Assembly: GCA_028565715.1 (NCBI GenBank)
Contig: JAOXYC010234236.1
Coordinates: 1 to 15,128 of the forward strand
Origin: Phoronis pallida
Lineage: Eukaryota; Phoronida; Phoronidae
Direction: 5' to 3'
Length of the DNA: 15,128 bases
In this document: positions 8,179 to 15,069 of the stretch, in pieces
Layout of the letters: every line of letters begins with the position of its first letter
Position numbering within the stretch: position 1 is the first letter of the stretch
Program-made: the position numbers and the translations under genes
Notes under the pieces: generated by a model
The model's database searches: none
What the model was told of the DNA's origin: nothing
What the model saw: only the letters and a program-made list of their open reading frames with translations

Positions 8179-8875
8179 GGGTACGTGGGAGGTTAATTTT
8201 CAACAATTTTTTTTTTACAAAAAACACAGTGTTTTCTATATAAAACATTATCCTACAAATGTTTTAGAATGGTTTCATTGTATATTTGGGGTAATTCCAT
8301 CAAATATATCTTTTTAAAATCAAATTCTCATATCTTCAGAAAATTCTGATTTTTTGGAATTTTAGAATTTGGAACCTCAATTCTCAAAAATGGCTCAAGA
8401 TATTCCATTGAAAATTTCAGAGCATACTCTTATATACCATAGAACTAGTAAATGGTTTCTCAGTTTGATAAAAAAAAATGACTGCATGGTGTCTGAGATA
8501 TAATTAGACTCAAGAATCAAGACTCTTAATATTTTAGATTTTTGGTTAAAAAATGCAGTCTTGATTTTTGTGATCCCATATTTCACACACCAGACAAAAC
8601 TAACAAAACTGAGACACCAAATACTAGTTCAATACTGGTAAAACCGACTCTGAAATTTTTAGAGGATTATCTCAAGTCATTTTAGAAAATCTTTTTAGAT
8701 TCCAAAAAAGGAGATTTTCTAAATGGGCAATATTCAGTGGCTAAACTGTTCAAATTTTGAAGATATAATACTCAAAGTTTCTGAATTATTTATACTTTCA
8801 TAGGCTTAAAATGTTTAGTTTCATTGATATTTGAAAAAAAAAGAGTATTGCCAATTATTAACCTCCCACGTAACC
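8179..8875. mobile_element. Large palindromic element, ~697 bp
   Basis: The ends GGGTACGTGGGAGGTTAAT and (minus strand of the right end) GGTTACGTGGGAGGTTAAT mirror each other. Internal blocks also mirror: CTCAAGATATTCC..TTGAAAATTTCAGAG at about 8393-8422 pairs with CTCTGAAATTTTTAGAGGAT..CTCAAG at about 8649-8674. GAACTAGTAAATGG..TCTCAGTTT pairs with AACTGAGACACCAAATACTAGTTC. The whole unit is therefore a long imperfect foldback centred near 8530. TTAA (8175-8178) is on the left and TTTA (8876-8879) on the right, consistent with a mutated TTAA duplication. It sits 7-10 bp from the right end of the Harbinger-derived element. Confidence 0.75.
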
Positions 8876-8880
8876 TTTAC

Positions 8881-9105
8881 ATGTGGGGCTTTTGCTGGGA
8901 TTTCAATCTCGCCTTTGGTGGTACCCTTTCGACGAGATCGTATCTTAAATCGTACAATGACACGCGAGCGTTCGTGTTTACTCGGTCTTTGTGTGGGTGA
9001 TGAATGGGAGACGTCGTAAACTACTGCAGTGTGTGCCTAAGAAATGTAAACTTTTTAAACCTTTTTATTTCACGTTTTAAAATATTGTAATCTAAATATT
9101 AATGC
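8881..9105. other. No recognisable gene; mildly GC-rich patch
   Basis: The part up to about 9020 is richer in CpG than its surroundings and open in one frame for 62 codons, but shows no family motif. It may be the right flank of the site into which the 8179 element inserted. Confidence 0.3.
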
Positions 9106-9112
9106 TTTTTAA

Positions 9113-9194
9113 AGTGGCCGATTTTGTTCATTGAAACACCGTTTTACGTATTAAAATACGTAAAACGGTGTTTCAATGAACAAAATCGGCCACT
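9113..9194. repeat. 82-bp near-perfect palindrome
   Basis: The 40-nt left arm (AGTGGCCGATTTTGTTCATT...) and right arm are exact inverted copies with a 2-nt centre (AA). TTAA (9109-9112) abuts the left arm, as for the other foldbacks here, but the right flank is GATT. The two arms have not diverged at all. This indicates recent origin, gene conversion or an assembly artefact. Confidence 0.95.
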
Positions 9195-9555
9195 GATTAC
9201 TAGAGTTGGCACGAAAAAGCCCCAGAGATAATGGACTAGTTCAACTGATGTAACCCTTTCAAATGGACTCTTCCATTGTGTGAAATAGACACTCTCCCTG
9301 GCTTGTGGAATCAACTGTACAGTAAAGTAAACATCACACACAATATATAAGTGCACGAGTTCCCCAAGAATAGAATCCCAGAAATAGGCCCAAATGAAAA
9401 CACTGAGCATTTAACCCAGCATGAAACATCTTCGCTTGCTGTTTTTAGTTATGTGATAAAAATTTTTCTTAAATTTAGAAAATGCCGTAATCAATAAAAA
9501 CAGCATACGTACACGTCCAGCATGATTTAAAATTAAAATTTCATCTTGTATCTAG
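9195..9555. other. No gene seen
   Basis: There is an 88-codon minus-strand open frame (9144-9410), but its end runs into the palindrome and its translation has no recognisable motif. I see nothing else. Confidence 0.4.
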
Positions 9556-9598
9556 GGAAAGCCAAAAGGTGGCAGCAGTTGTCTGACAACTCATACAG
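9556..9598 (+). other. Possible 43-nt cassette exon
   Basis: A TTTCATCTTGTATCTAG acceptor and an ACAG|GTGTGG donor enclose 43 nt. Entered in phase 1 from exon A it reads KAKRWQQLSDNSY and changes phase. The 14682 exon would then be read in a different frame (FEWLVYWSQLHHDY...) that stops inside it. Inclusion would give a truncated product. The donor is weak, so this is a weak candidate. Confidence 0.15.
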
Positions 9599-10277
9599 GT
9601 GTGGAGAAGATTGGAAGTACAATACATTGAGACCAACGGTGTCCTGTTAAACACACTTGACTTGTGTCAATTTGCTAGTTTCAGGAGATTTTTCTCAAAA
9701 AAGATTGAATAAACATTTGTCCAAAATGTGACTTTTTCTGAAGATGATCGACTTTTTGAACGACCCAAGACTACAGTCCTCCCTATATATGTTTTGGAAT
9801 ATTCTATGATATCAAAATCATGAGTATTGGAAATGTTAAAACACCTTTAACTTTATCTTGAGTAATTTGGCAGTATGTTAATTGTTTTCTTAACGTAAGT
9901 GTAAACCTTATTGACTGGGGGTCAGTTTTCATGACGTACAAGAAATACTGTTTACTTTTTGCCCACAACAGTACATATTTTCTGAAAGGTGAATAAATTT
10001 GGAGTCTAATGGTCCCCTTAAATTTTAAAAAATTAACTTTGGTCATGTGACCAATTTTTTTACTGAAAAAAAATCAATTTATTTTTTGAACAAGGATTTC
10101 AGGAACAATACGTACTATATGAGCATAATTTTTTTTTTAATATAGTCTATATTGTGCATTGAAGGGAAACAGGTCTCAAAATTTTGCTACATTCTTTAGT
10201 TTTGGAAATATTGATATATAAGATACAAGGACACAGAACCTTCACTCACGTATGGGGAGGTGCCTGTGCCTTCAGAA
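9599..10277. other. No gene seen
   Basis: This is AT-rich sequence with short open frames only and no repeat pairing that I could confirm. Confidence 0.4.
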
Positions 10278-10308
10278 GGGGGAATTTTTGCGTCGTTTTG
10301 GGGAATTT
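10278..10308. repeat. Short direct repeat, copy 1
   Basis: GGGGGAATTTTTGCGT..TTTGGGGAATTT recurs at 10861-10894 as GGGGGAATTTTTTACGT..CCTTGGCGGAATTT in the same orientation. The two copies flank the palindromic element at 10382-10738. Confidence 0.4.
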
Positions 10309-10381
10309 AATTACCGTTATGTATACCAACATATATGTTAAACACTATTGAATTTGTAATTTTGAAGTGCTAAATCTTTAA

Positions 10382-10738
10382 AGATACTGTCTCCTCGTTG
10401 GTGAGGATCTGGTGTCAAAATTCAAATCAACTAGACATTTTGTGTTTGAGTCCTTGGATGAATATCATTAACCTGCATCATAGTCAAAAAATTCAAAAAA
10501 ATCGGTAAAGGGGTAAATTTGAGATCTTTGTATCCAAAAAAACCTTGTCGTACGAAAAGGTTTTCGAAATTTTCACTTTTTTAGGATAAAAAGCTCAAAT
10601 TTACCCCTTTACCAATTTTTTTGAATTTTTTACTAAGATGCAGGTTAATTATATTCATCAAAAGACTCGTACACACAATCAATTTCTAGTTGACTTGAAT
10701 TTTGATCCCAGATCCTCGCCAACGAGGAGACAGTATCT
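10382..10738. mobile_element. Palindromic TTAA element, 357 bp
   Basis: The left end AGATACTGTCTCCTCGTTGG and the minus strand of the right end, AGATACTGTCTCCTCGTTGG, are identical. The arms stay paired for about 140 nt (shared GAGGATCTGG, ACCTGCATC, AAAAAATTCAAAAAAAT and TAAAGGGGTAAATTTGAG blocks). The hairpin tip is near ACCTTGTCGTACGAAAAGGT. Exact TTAA duplications flank it (10378-10381 and 10739-10742). The relic at 457-605 is one arm of the same family. It has no coding capacity. Confidence 0.9.
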
Positions 10739-10860
10739 TTAAGATTTGATGTTTTTAGTGTGTAGAATGGTTCACTTGTAACCTTGGAAAGTTTGCTTTT
10801 GATGTCAGACGTTTGATGTTTTTACCATGTGCTTTAGGTAAATTAGACATGATATTCGTA

Positions 10861-10894
10861 GGGGGAATTTTTTACGTATTCCTTGGCGGAATTT
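10861..10894. repeat. Short direct repeat, copy 2
   Basis: This is the partner of 10278-10308. It may be part of the same older repeat, later split by the palindromic element, or an unrelated duplicate. Confidence 0.4.
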
Positions 10895-11129
10895 CAGATC
10901 AGTTTAAAGGCGGCCACAGGAGGGTAAACAAGTTTGTTTTCTGCTAGATTTAAATGTTATGAATCACTTAGACTGCACTATCCTAAGATGGTTTGACTGT
11001 CTTGCATGATTCAGCAAAGTGCGTACATGAATCTGCACACGAGGTTGCAATAGCTCGCTTAAAGCAACTAGCGAGTTGGGAGCTGCTGTATTGCCCAGTG
11101 TACATATATTGTTATTCTTGTGTTAATCG

Positions 11130-11200
11130 CTCACTTGCCCGATGACGACCTTGTAATAAAGTCGAAAATTTGCACTTCAAGCTGTTGTTTTATTATTTTC
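11130..11200 (+). repeat. Hammerhead-like / retroelement tail motif, copy 2
   Basis: CCGATGA, a GAC...GTC stem with an 11-nt loop region, then GAAA are followed by CTGTTGTTTTATTAT. The tail and the box order match the copy at 6345-6420. The first box differs from CUGAUGA by one base (C for U), so ribozyme activity is unlikely here. This is probably the 3' or terminal part of a dispersed retroelement. Confidence 0.3.
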
Positions 11201-11472
11201 ATTCATGAATTTCGCGAGGAAATAATAACCGGCATCATGACCATCTTCGGATATTTTTCTTTTTACTTGAAGTATCTCTATAGGTTGTGCAAGATTTGAG
11301 ATGGTGCGCAACACGGAAATGGCAAACGGGCTTGATCGAATAACAACAAAGCTGAATTACAGCATATTATCAACAAGCATTTAAACCAGGAAAGTAATGG
11401 ACCATTTATGCTGACAGTTGAACCTTCCTGGAGCCATTTGCGATGATGAAAGTGCAATATTAGAGACTTGTT
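11201..11472. other. No gene seen
   Basis: No coding frame, repeat pair or RNA structure was supported. Confidence 0.4.
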
Positions 11473-11521
11473 CAGCTGTTTTTAGCGTTTGAAGGGGGGC
11501 TAGTTTTTGTTATATACCCGG
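11473..11521. repeat. Dispersed repeat with G-run, copy 1
   Basis: CTGTTTTTAGCGTTTGAAG then a G6 run, GTTTTTGTTATA and CCCGG. This aligns with 15070-15128, which has TTGTTTTTAGCACTTGAA, a G16 run, a T-run and CCGG. Confidence 0.5.
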
Positions 11522-12241
11522 AGAGGTGTGCCTCTTTAAGGAGGAATTTCATGTGATTTTGAAATAAATTTGAGAGGAGAAGGTTTCTTGTACTAGCACC
11601 AAAATCAGGTCATCAAGGCCCCTAGGGATCAAGGCCCCTGCAGACATCTCGTTATGTGTTTATTGCCAGTCGTATCAATACCCAAATAAAATTAATTAGC
11701 GTGATATTGCAGGCATGTAGGGTTTATTCAATTACAAACAATTCTGGTAACCATGGTGATTGCAAGCTGATTAATTGTTCGGTCTTTGTCTGTTTATTGC
11801 GGCAATACTGGGATTAATTAATGTAAAGTAACATGACACTGATTTGTCTGCATGGATTTCCCCGCTGTGGTTCACATTAGGTATATCACACCGGGTGTTT
11901 TTGTTGAGTGTTTGTGTCGTTGCATTGGTCTACTAGTTCGGACTGTTGTCAAGGTAGATCATAGATGTGCTAACGACAGCTAGACATGCCTGCGACAGAG
12001 TGTTGAACCAAGTAGCTGTCAAAGCATACTTAAAGAGATCCATGTTATGCTTTTATGAAATATTGACAATGTTTCCCTGATTGGACTAAATCCAGCCTTG
12101 AGGGCCATGCTTTTGAACTCAATTGGATTATTATATGCAAATCTCAGGGAACCAGTTCTATAATCTAGACACTTGTACATTACCGCTCAATACACTGGAT
12201 TTTGGGATTTGTATTAGAGCTGACTGTATGAGTGATTAACG
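11522..12241 (+). other. Upstream region of exon B; octamer motif
   Basis: No repeats are obvious across most of this stretch, which is less AT-rich than the rest. A small tandem ATCAAGGCCCCT pair occurs at about 11613-11638. An ATGCAAAT octamer (the POU-factor site sequence) lies at 12135-12142, about 100 bp ahead of the ATG at 12242. If exon B is real, its promoter should be here. The octamer alone is weak evidence. Confidence 0.25.
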
Positions 12242-12326
12242 ATGTGTCTCAAGTTCAAAGCAAAGTTCTGGGTGAATCCCACGAAGAAAACCAAACGAGG
12301 TACTAACACTGAACAGGAGAGTGCAG
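12242..12326 (+). CDS. Candidate alternative first coding exon B
   Basis: ATG at 12242 has A at -3 and an in-frame TGA just ahead of it (12233-12235), so the frame begins here. It reads MCLKFKAKFWVNPTKKTKRG and goes on TNTEQESA to a GCAG|GTAGGC donor, leaving phase 1. The exon at 14682 accepts phase 1 and continues GSSGLCTGHSST. The peptide is basic (many Lys) and matches no family I can name. It is a second N-terminus for the same downstream frame as exon A, with a 2.35-kb intron holding the LINE/MITE nest. The frame also continues past the donor to 12469, so an unspliced ORF is the alternative. Confidence 0.45.
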
Positions 12327-12428
12327 GTAGGCTGTTGTTAGGAGATGGCCGGTTCACAAATAACGCTGCCTGTCGACATCAACCAGATAGTTTCGTGTTG
12401 AATGACCTAGAATATGTACATGTCTGGC

Positions 12429-12465
12429 AACTCTCAGATCTGGGTTCGATTCCCAGCCGAGAGTT
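12429..12465 (+). repeat. tRNA-like T-arm / Pol III B box (SINE relic)
   Basis: CTGGG-TTCGATT-CCCAG (12440-12456) is a perfect T-arm with a consensus B box GGTTCGATTCC (12443-12453). Flanking AACTCTC (12429-12435) pairs with GAGAGTT (12459-12465), making a longer hairpin. No convincing A box, anticodon arm or acceptor partner can be found upstream, so it is not a whole tRNA gene. A tRNA-derived SINE fragment is most likely. Confidence 0.55.
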
Positions 12466-12479
12466 CTGAATTTTTCACT

Positions 12480-13405
12480 GTTATTTCTAATATTATCACT
12501 AATTAATACGTATATTAAAAAAATAATCCCTTTTGGTGGAATGGGAATCCTTTATATTCATCAAATAAGGATATCATGCAAGGGTCAACCATGCATGCTT
12601 TTGGAATACAAAATTTTCGATAATTTTATTTATAATAATTGGAATATGTCCCAAAATTTCAAGAAAATACCAAAGGCCTTTCACAATTTCCTTTATAATC
12701 TAAGTTTAAAAAAAGATATATTTAGAAAGTTTTTGTTATCTATTCTGTCAACAGAAACTTGTTCATCTGCTGACTTCTCAATTCAATAGCAGTTCCTCAC
12801 GTGGTATACATGCGTCATTGCAATTCTGTATTGTCAGAATCTGATGCAATTTGTTCACTAACTGACATATGTCTTGTGAGTTCTGATGTCTCTGACCTTC
12901 ACACACGTTTATCAATCTGTCACAAATGCAGACTTTATTGATACATGCAGCGCAGGTATAGCCCTCTGACCCGTTAATTAAAACTCATTTCGCTAATGAA
13001 TTTCTAATCGGTTAGACTTGATATTGTAAGGGGAAGCGGCAATGGTCGATAAAATTTGTAAGCGTAAGTTCTTCAGGCTTTCTTGTTTCCTCATTTTGAT
13101 GCAGATAATGTTAAGTTTGACGTGAATTGTAACTGAGGCTTCCTGACACAGTGGCTTTACTTTCACAAAGCCATTATTATGCGACGCTGACGATAAAACA
13201 TTTCTTCTTTACAAAGGTCATGAGTTATTTTGAAAAACATATCTGTATGACTCGTCATTGAGGGCAATTATTTGCAAGATCTGGTATATCCTTGTTTGCT
13301 TGTTGTATGTTGAAACAATAACCAGGCTTATAAAGTGTCACACTGATTACCTGTATTCCTAGAGCTGAACTCAACCCGTCATAGAAAATGACTGAAACAA
13401 TCGCG
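12480..13405. other. No gene seen
   Basis: This is AT-rich sequence, with an 82-codon plus-strand open frame (12541-12789) lacking any motif. No splice-bounded segment looks like an exon of the plus-strand gene. Confidence 0.4.
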
Positions 13406-13492
13406 GGTGGTCTTCCAGTTGTTTGACAAAAGTAAGCCGATGTGTTTAAGCGGAGTCGTAATCAACATACTCTTTGCAATACCCGATTCATG
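13406..13492 (+). repeat. Dispersed repeat, copy 2 (GTGTTTAAGCGGAGT core)
   Basis: GGTCTTCCAGTTGTTT, AAAGTA, TGTGTTTAAGCGGAGT and ATCAACATA blocks align with 5783-5868 in the same orientation. Unlike copy 1, it is not preceded by the inverted repeat of 5620-5780. Confidence 0.5.
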
Positions 13493-13669
13493 CATATAGG
13501 TAAACCAGTGTTGCCGTGGGTTTGGTAAAACTTGGACCTGCTTGTTTATTTAACAGATTTTAGTGTGAAGTTGGGTAATACAATGTTTAACATAAATAAG
13601 GTCTATTGAATAATTGTAACATTCACGTTGACATTTATAATTCTAAAATGAGTTAAAAATGTTTTCTGA

Positions 13670-14129
13670 TTAAATTTTGAAAATTATGGCACGTTCTTTT
13701 GTCCAATATCTATTGACAGTTAAGAAGACAGTTCTATATGAAGTCTTTTTTGAAGCGATTGTGTTGCATATTTTTGGCACACTATATTTCTTGCGATCAT
13801 GGGTCTGATAGATAGTGGAAGTCTGTGCTGGGAGAAGGTAATGGAGAGGGTGTTGGTTGTTCTGGATGGTATGAAAGAGTAGAGTGATCTGCAACAGTTC
13901 ACATCGTTCCTTTAGAGTGTTAGGTTGGTCTCCGCTCCAGCAATGCCTCGTTATAAGATAAATCCGGAAGGATTGTTCTCAGTGCCTGTTTCTGAATGGT
14001 GTCACTTTGAGTCTTTGTCAGACCAGAATGCCATACAGGGCTTGCATACTCGAGGATCGATCGAACTACAGATTTATAAAAGTCAGTCAGCTCGTGAGTG
14101 TCGAGACCACTGCGCTTCAAGTGCCTTAA
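13670..14129 (-). pseudogene. Non-LTR retrotransposon reverse transcriptase, 3' part
   Basis: On the minus strand the frame reads RHLKRSGLDTHELTDFYKSV, RSILEYASPVWHSGLTKTQS, then ALRTILPDLSYNEALLERRP. A frameshift near 13923 moves it to TLKERCELLQITLLFHTIQN and on to HPLHYLLP, ending at the TAA by 13670. 'FY..V.RS.LEYASPVWH.GLT..Q' through 'LSY.EAL' and 'HPLH.LLP' is the well-known C-terminal reverse transcriptase region of CR1/L2/RTE-like LINEs in invertebrates. The catalytic YXDD motif and the endonuclease would lie further upstream and are absent. The copy is 5'-truncated, frameshifted and dead, and antisense to the proposed host gene. Confidence 0.85.
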
Positions 14130-14567
14130 AGGTACATGCAACTATTTCTAGATGTCCTTTAGGCTGGTCAGTAATGGTATCATCATGCTAGAAAAAAAAC
14201 AATTAGTGAAAAAAATATTTTTGATATTTTGATCAAATCTGTCATAGCTAAACACATTGAAAAAATATGTTTTTCTCAAATAATTTCAAAATTTGACAAT
14301 TATTTTTTATGCAGGGATCCAAACTAAACATATATTTGGCAATTTTCTTGTTTGGAATTCAAATTATTTGAGAAAATATATTTTTTCAATATGTTTAGCT
14401 ATGACAGGAAGTACTTTGACCTGTCGATGACATCATAGATTTGATCAAAATATCAAAAATATTTTTCTCAAAACATTTTTTTTCACTAAAATTGTTTTTT
14501 TTCTAGCAAAATGATAACATTAGTACCGACCATCCTGAAGGACTTCTAGAAATAGTTGCCTGTACCT
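14130..14567. mobile_element. Palindromic TTAA element, 438 bp, nested in the LINE
   Basis: The left end AGGTACATGCAACTATTTCT and the minus strand of the right end AGGTACAGGCAACTATTTCT mirror each other. The arms pair over about 200 nt (shared TAGAAAAAAAACAATT, GATATTTTGATCAAAT and TAGCTAAACA..TTGAAAAAATAT blocks) to a centre near 14348. Exact TTAA copies flank it (14126-14129 and 14568-14571). Removing the element and one TTAA restores an unbroken LINE frame (QLNFL then RHLKRSG), which proves insertion and boundaries. It has no coding capacity. Confidence 0.95.
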
Positions 14568-14571
14568 TTAA

Positions 14572-14643
14572 AAAGTTCAATTGAGGGGTAGCTTTCGATG
14601 ACTTTATATCCTGCATATTTTGCTTACGTAATTTTGATTTCAT
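14572..14643 (-). pseudogene. LINE reverse transcriptase, segment upstream of the insertion
   Basis: Reading the minus strand toward the TTAA, the frame is open and ends MQDIKSSKATPQLNFL. It continues across the inserted element as RHLKRSG. The pattern 'I..SKA...L.FLR.LKRSG' is typical of this part of CR1/L2-like reverse transcriptases. An in-frame stop lies just upstream of 14643. The sequence therefore ends about 40 bp from the acceptor of the host exon. Confidence 0.65.
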
Positions 14644-14681
14644 TTATTGATGAGTTAGTGATAATCCACTTTTTATTGTAG

Positions 14682-14793
14682 GTTCGAGTGGCTTGTGTAC
14701 TGGTCACAGCTCCACCATGATTATAGAGGCGGTTCATTCACCCAAGTCACGCAAGACGTCGGCTAGACATCCAAAGATTGGAGATATTCCAAA
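14682..14793 (+). CDS. Internal coding exon of an unrecognised gene
   Basis: The acceptor CTTTTTATTGTAG and the near-ideal donor CAAA|GTAAGTTT bound 112 nt. One of three frames is open throughout. After two bases completing a codon it reads SSGLCTGHSSTMIIEAVHSP, then KSRKTSARHPKIGDIP, ending in phase 2. An internal ATG at 14717 in a CCACCATGA context could itself be the start if upstream exons are non-coding. The segment is basic and Ser/Lys/Arg-rich, like an unstructured N-terminal tail, and no domain is recognised. Both upstream candidate first exons (5418-5499 and 12242-12326) end in the phase this exon needs. The next exon lies beyond the window. Confidence 0.6.
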
Positions 14794-15069
14794 GTAAGTT
14801 TAAGTGTGTTTGAAACTGTACAGTCTTGTAGCTGAATCTGAGACCATCGCGTCCTCTGTGACAAACTGATGAGACAGGCGACGGTTCCCACGTCACTACT
14901 GAAGTGTGCACCAAATAATAACACCTTATGAACAGTCATTGGAATGAATCGGAAAGGCATGAATTCTTTATCAGCTTCAAATTCACTCTAAAAGGGAATT
15001 TAAGTTTAATCCCTTTCATTTTCAACCATGAAATTTAAAGGTGATTGCAAAGCTGGGTTTAGCAGCATT
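14794..15069. other. Start of the next intron; nothing else seen
   Basis: A GTAAGTTTAAG donor begins it. A 65-codon minus-strand open frame here has no motif and overlaps the exon. Confidence 0.4.

Noticed and set aside
7997-8317. 106-codon plus-strand frame rich in Cys
   Set aside because: It runs through the GCGAC-rich inverted repeats of the Harbinger-derived element and into the palindromic element. The Cys richness comes from those repeats.
9144-9410. 88-codon minus-strand open frame
   Set aside because: Its end overlaps the perfect palindrome, no family motif is seen and no splice signals fit.
2686-11762. Shared ACCATGGTGATTG at about 2691 and 11749
   Set aside because: It is a 13-nt match around a common ATGG palindrome and the flanks do not align, so it may be chance.
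12429-12465. Complete tRNA gene
   Set aside because: The T-arm is perfect, but no A box, anticodon stem with a 7-nt loop, or acceptor partner could be found at the right distances.
13925-14191. 88-codon plus-strand open frame
   Set aside because: It lies opposite the LINE reverse transcriptase, whose minus-strand frame is recognisable; this is its shadow.
14763-14960. 65-codon minus-strand open frame at the host exon
   Set aside because: It overlaps the donor of a much better supported plus-strand exon and shows no motif.
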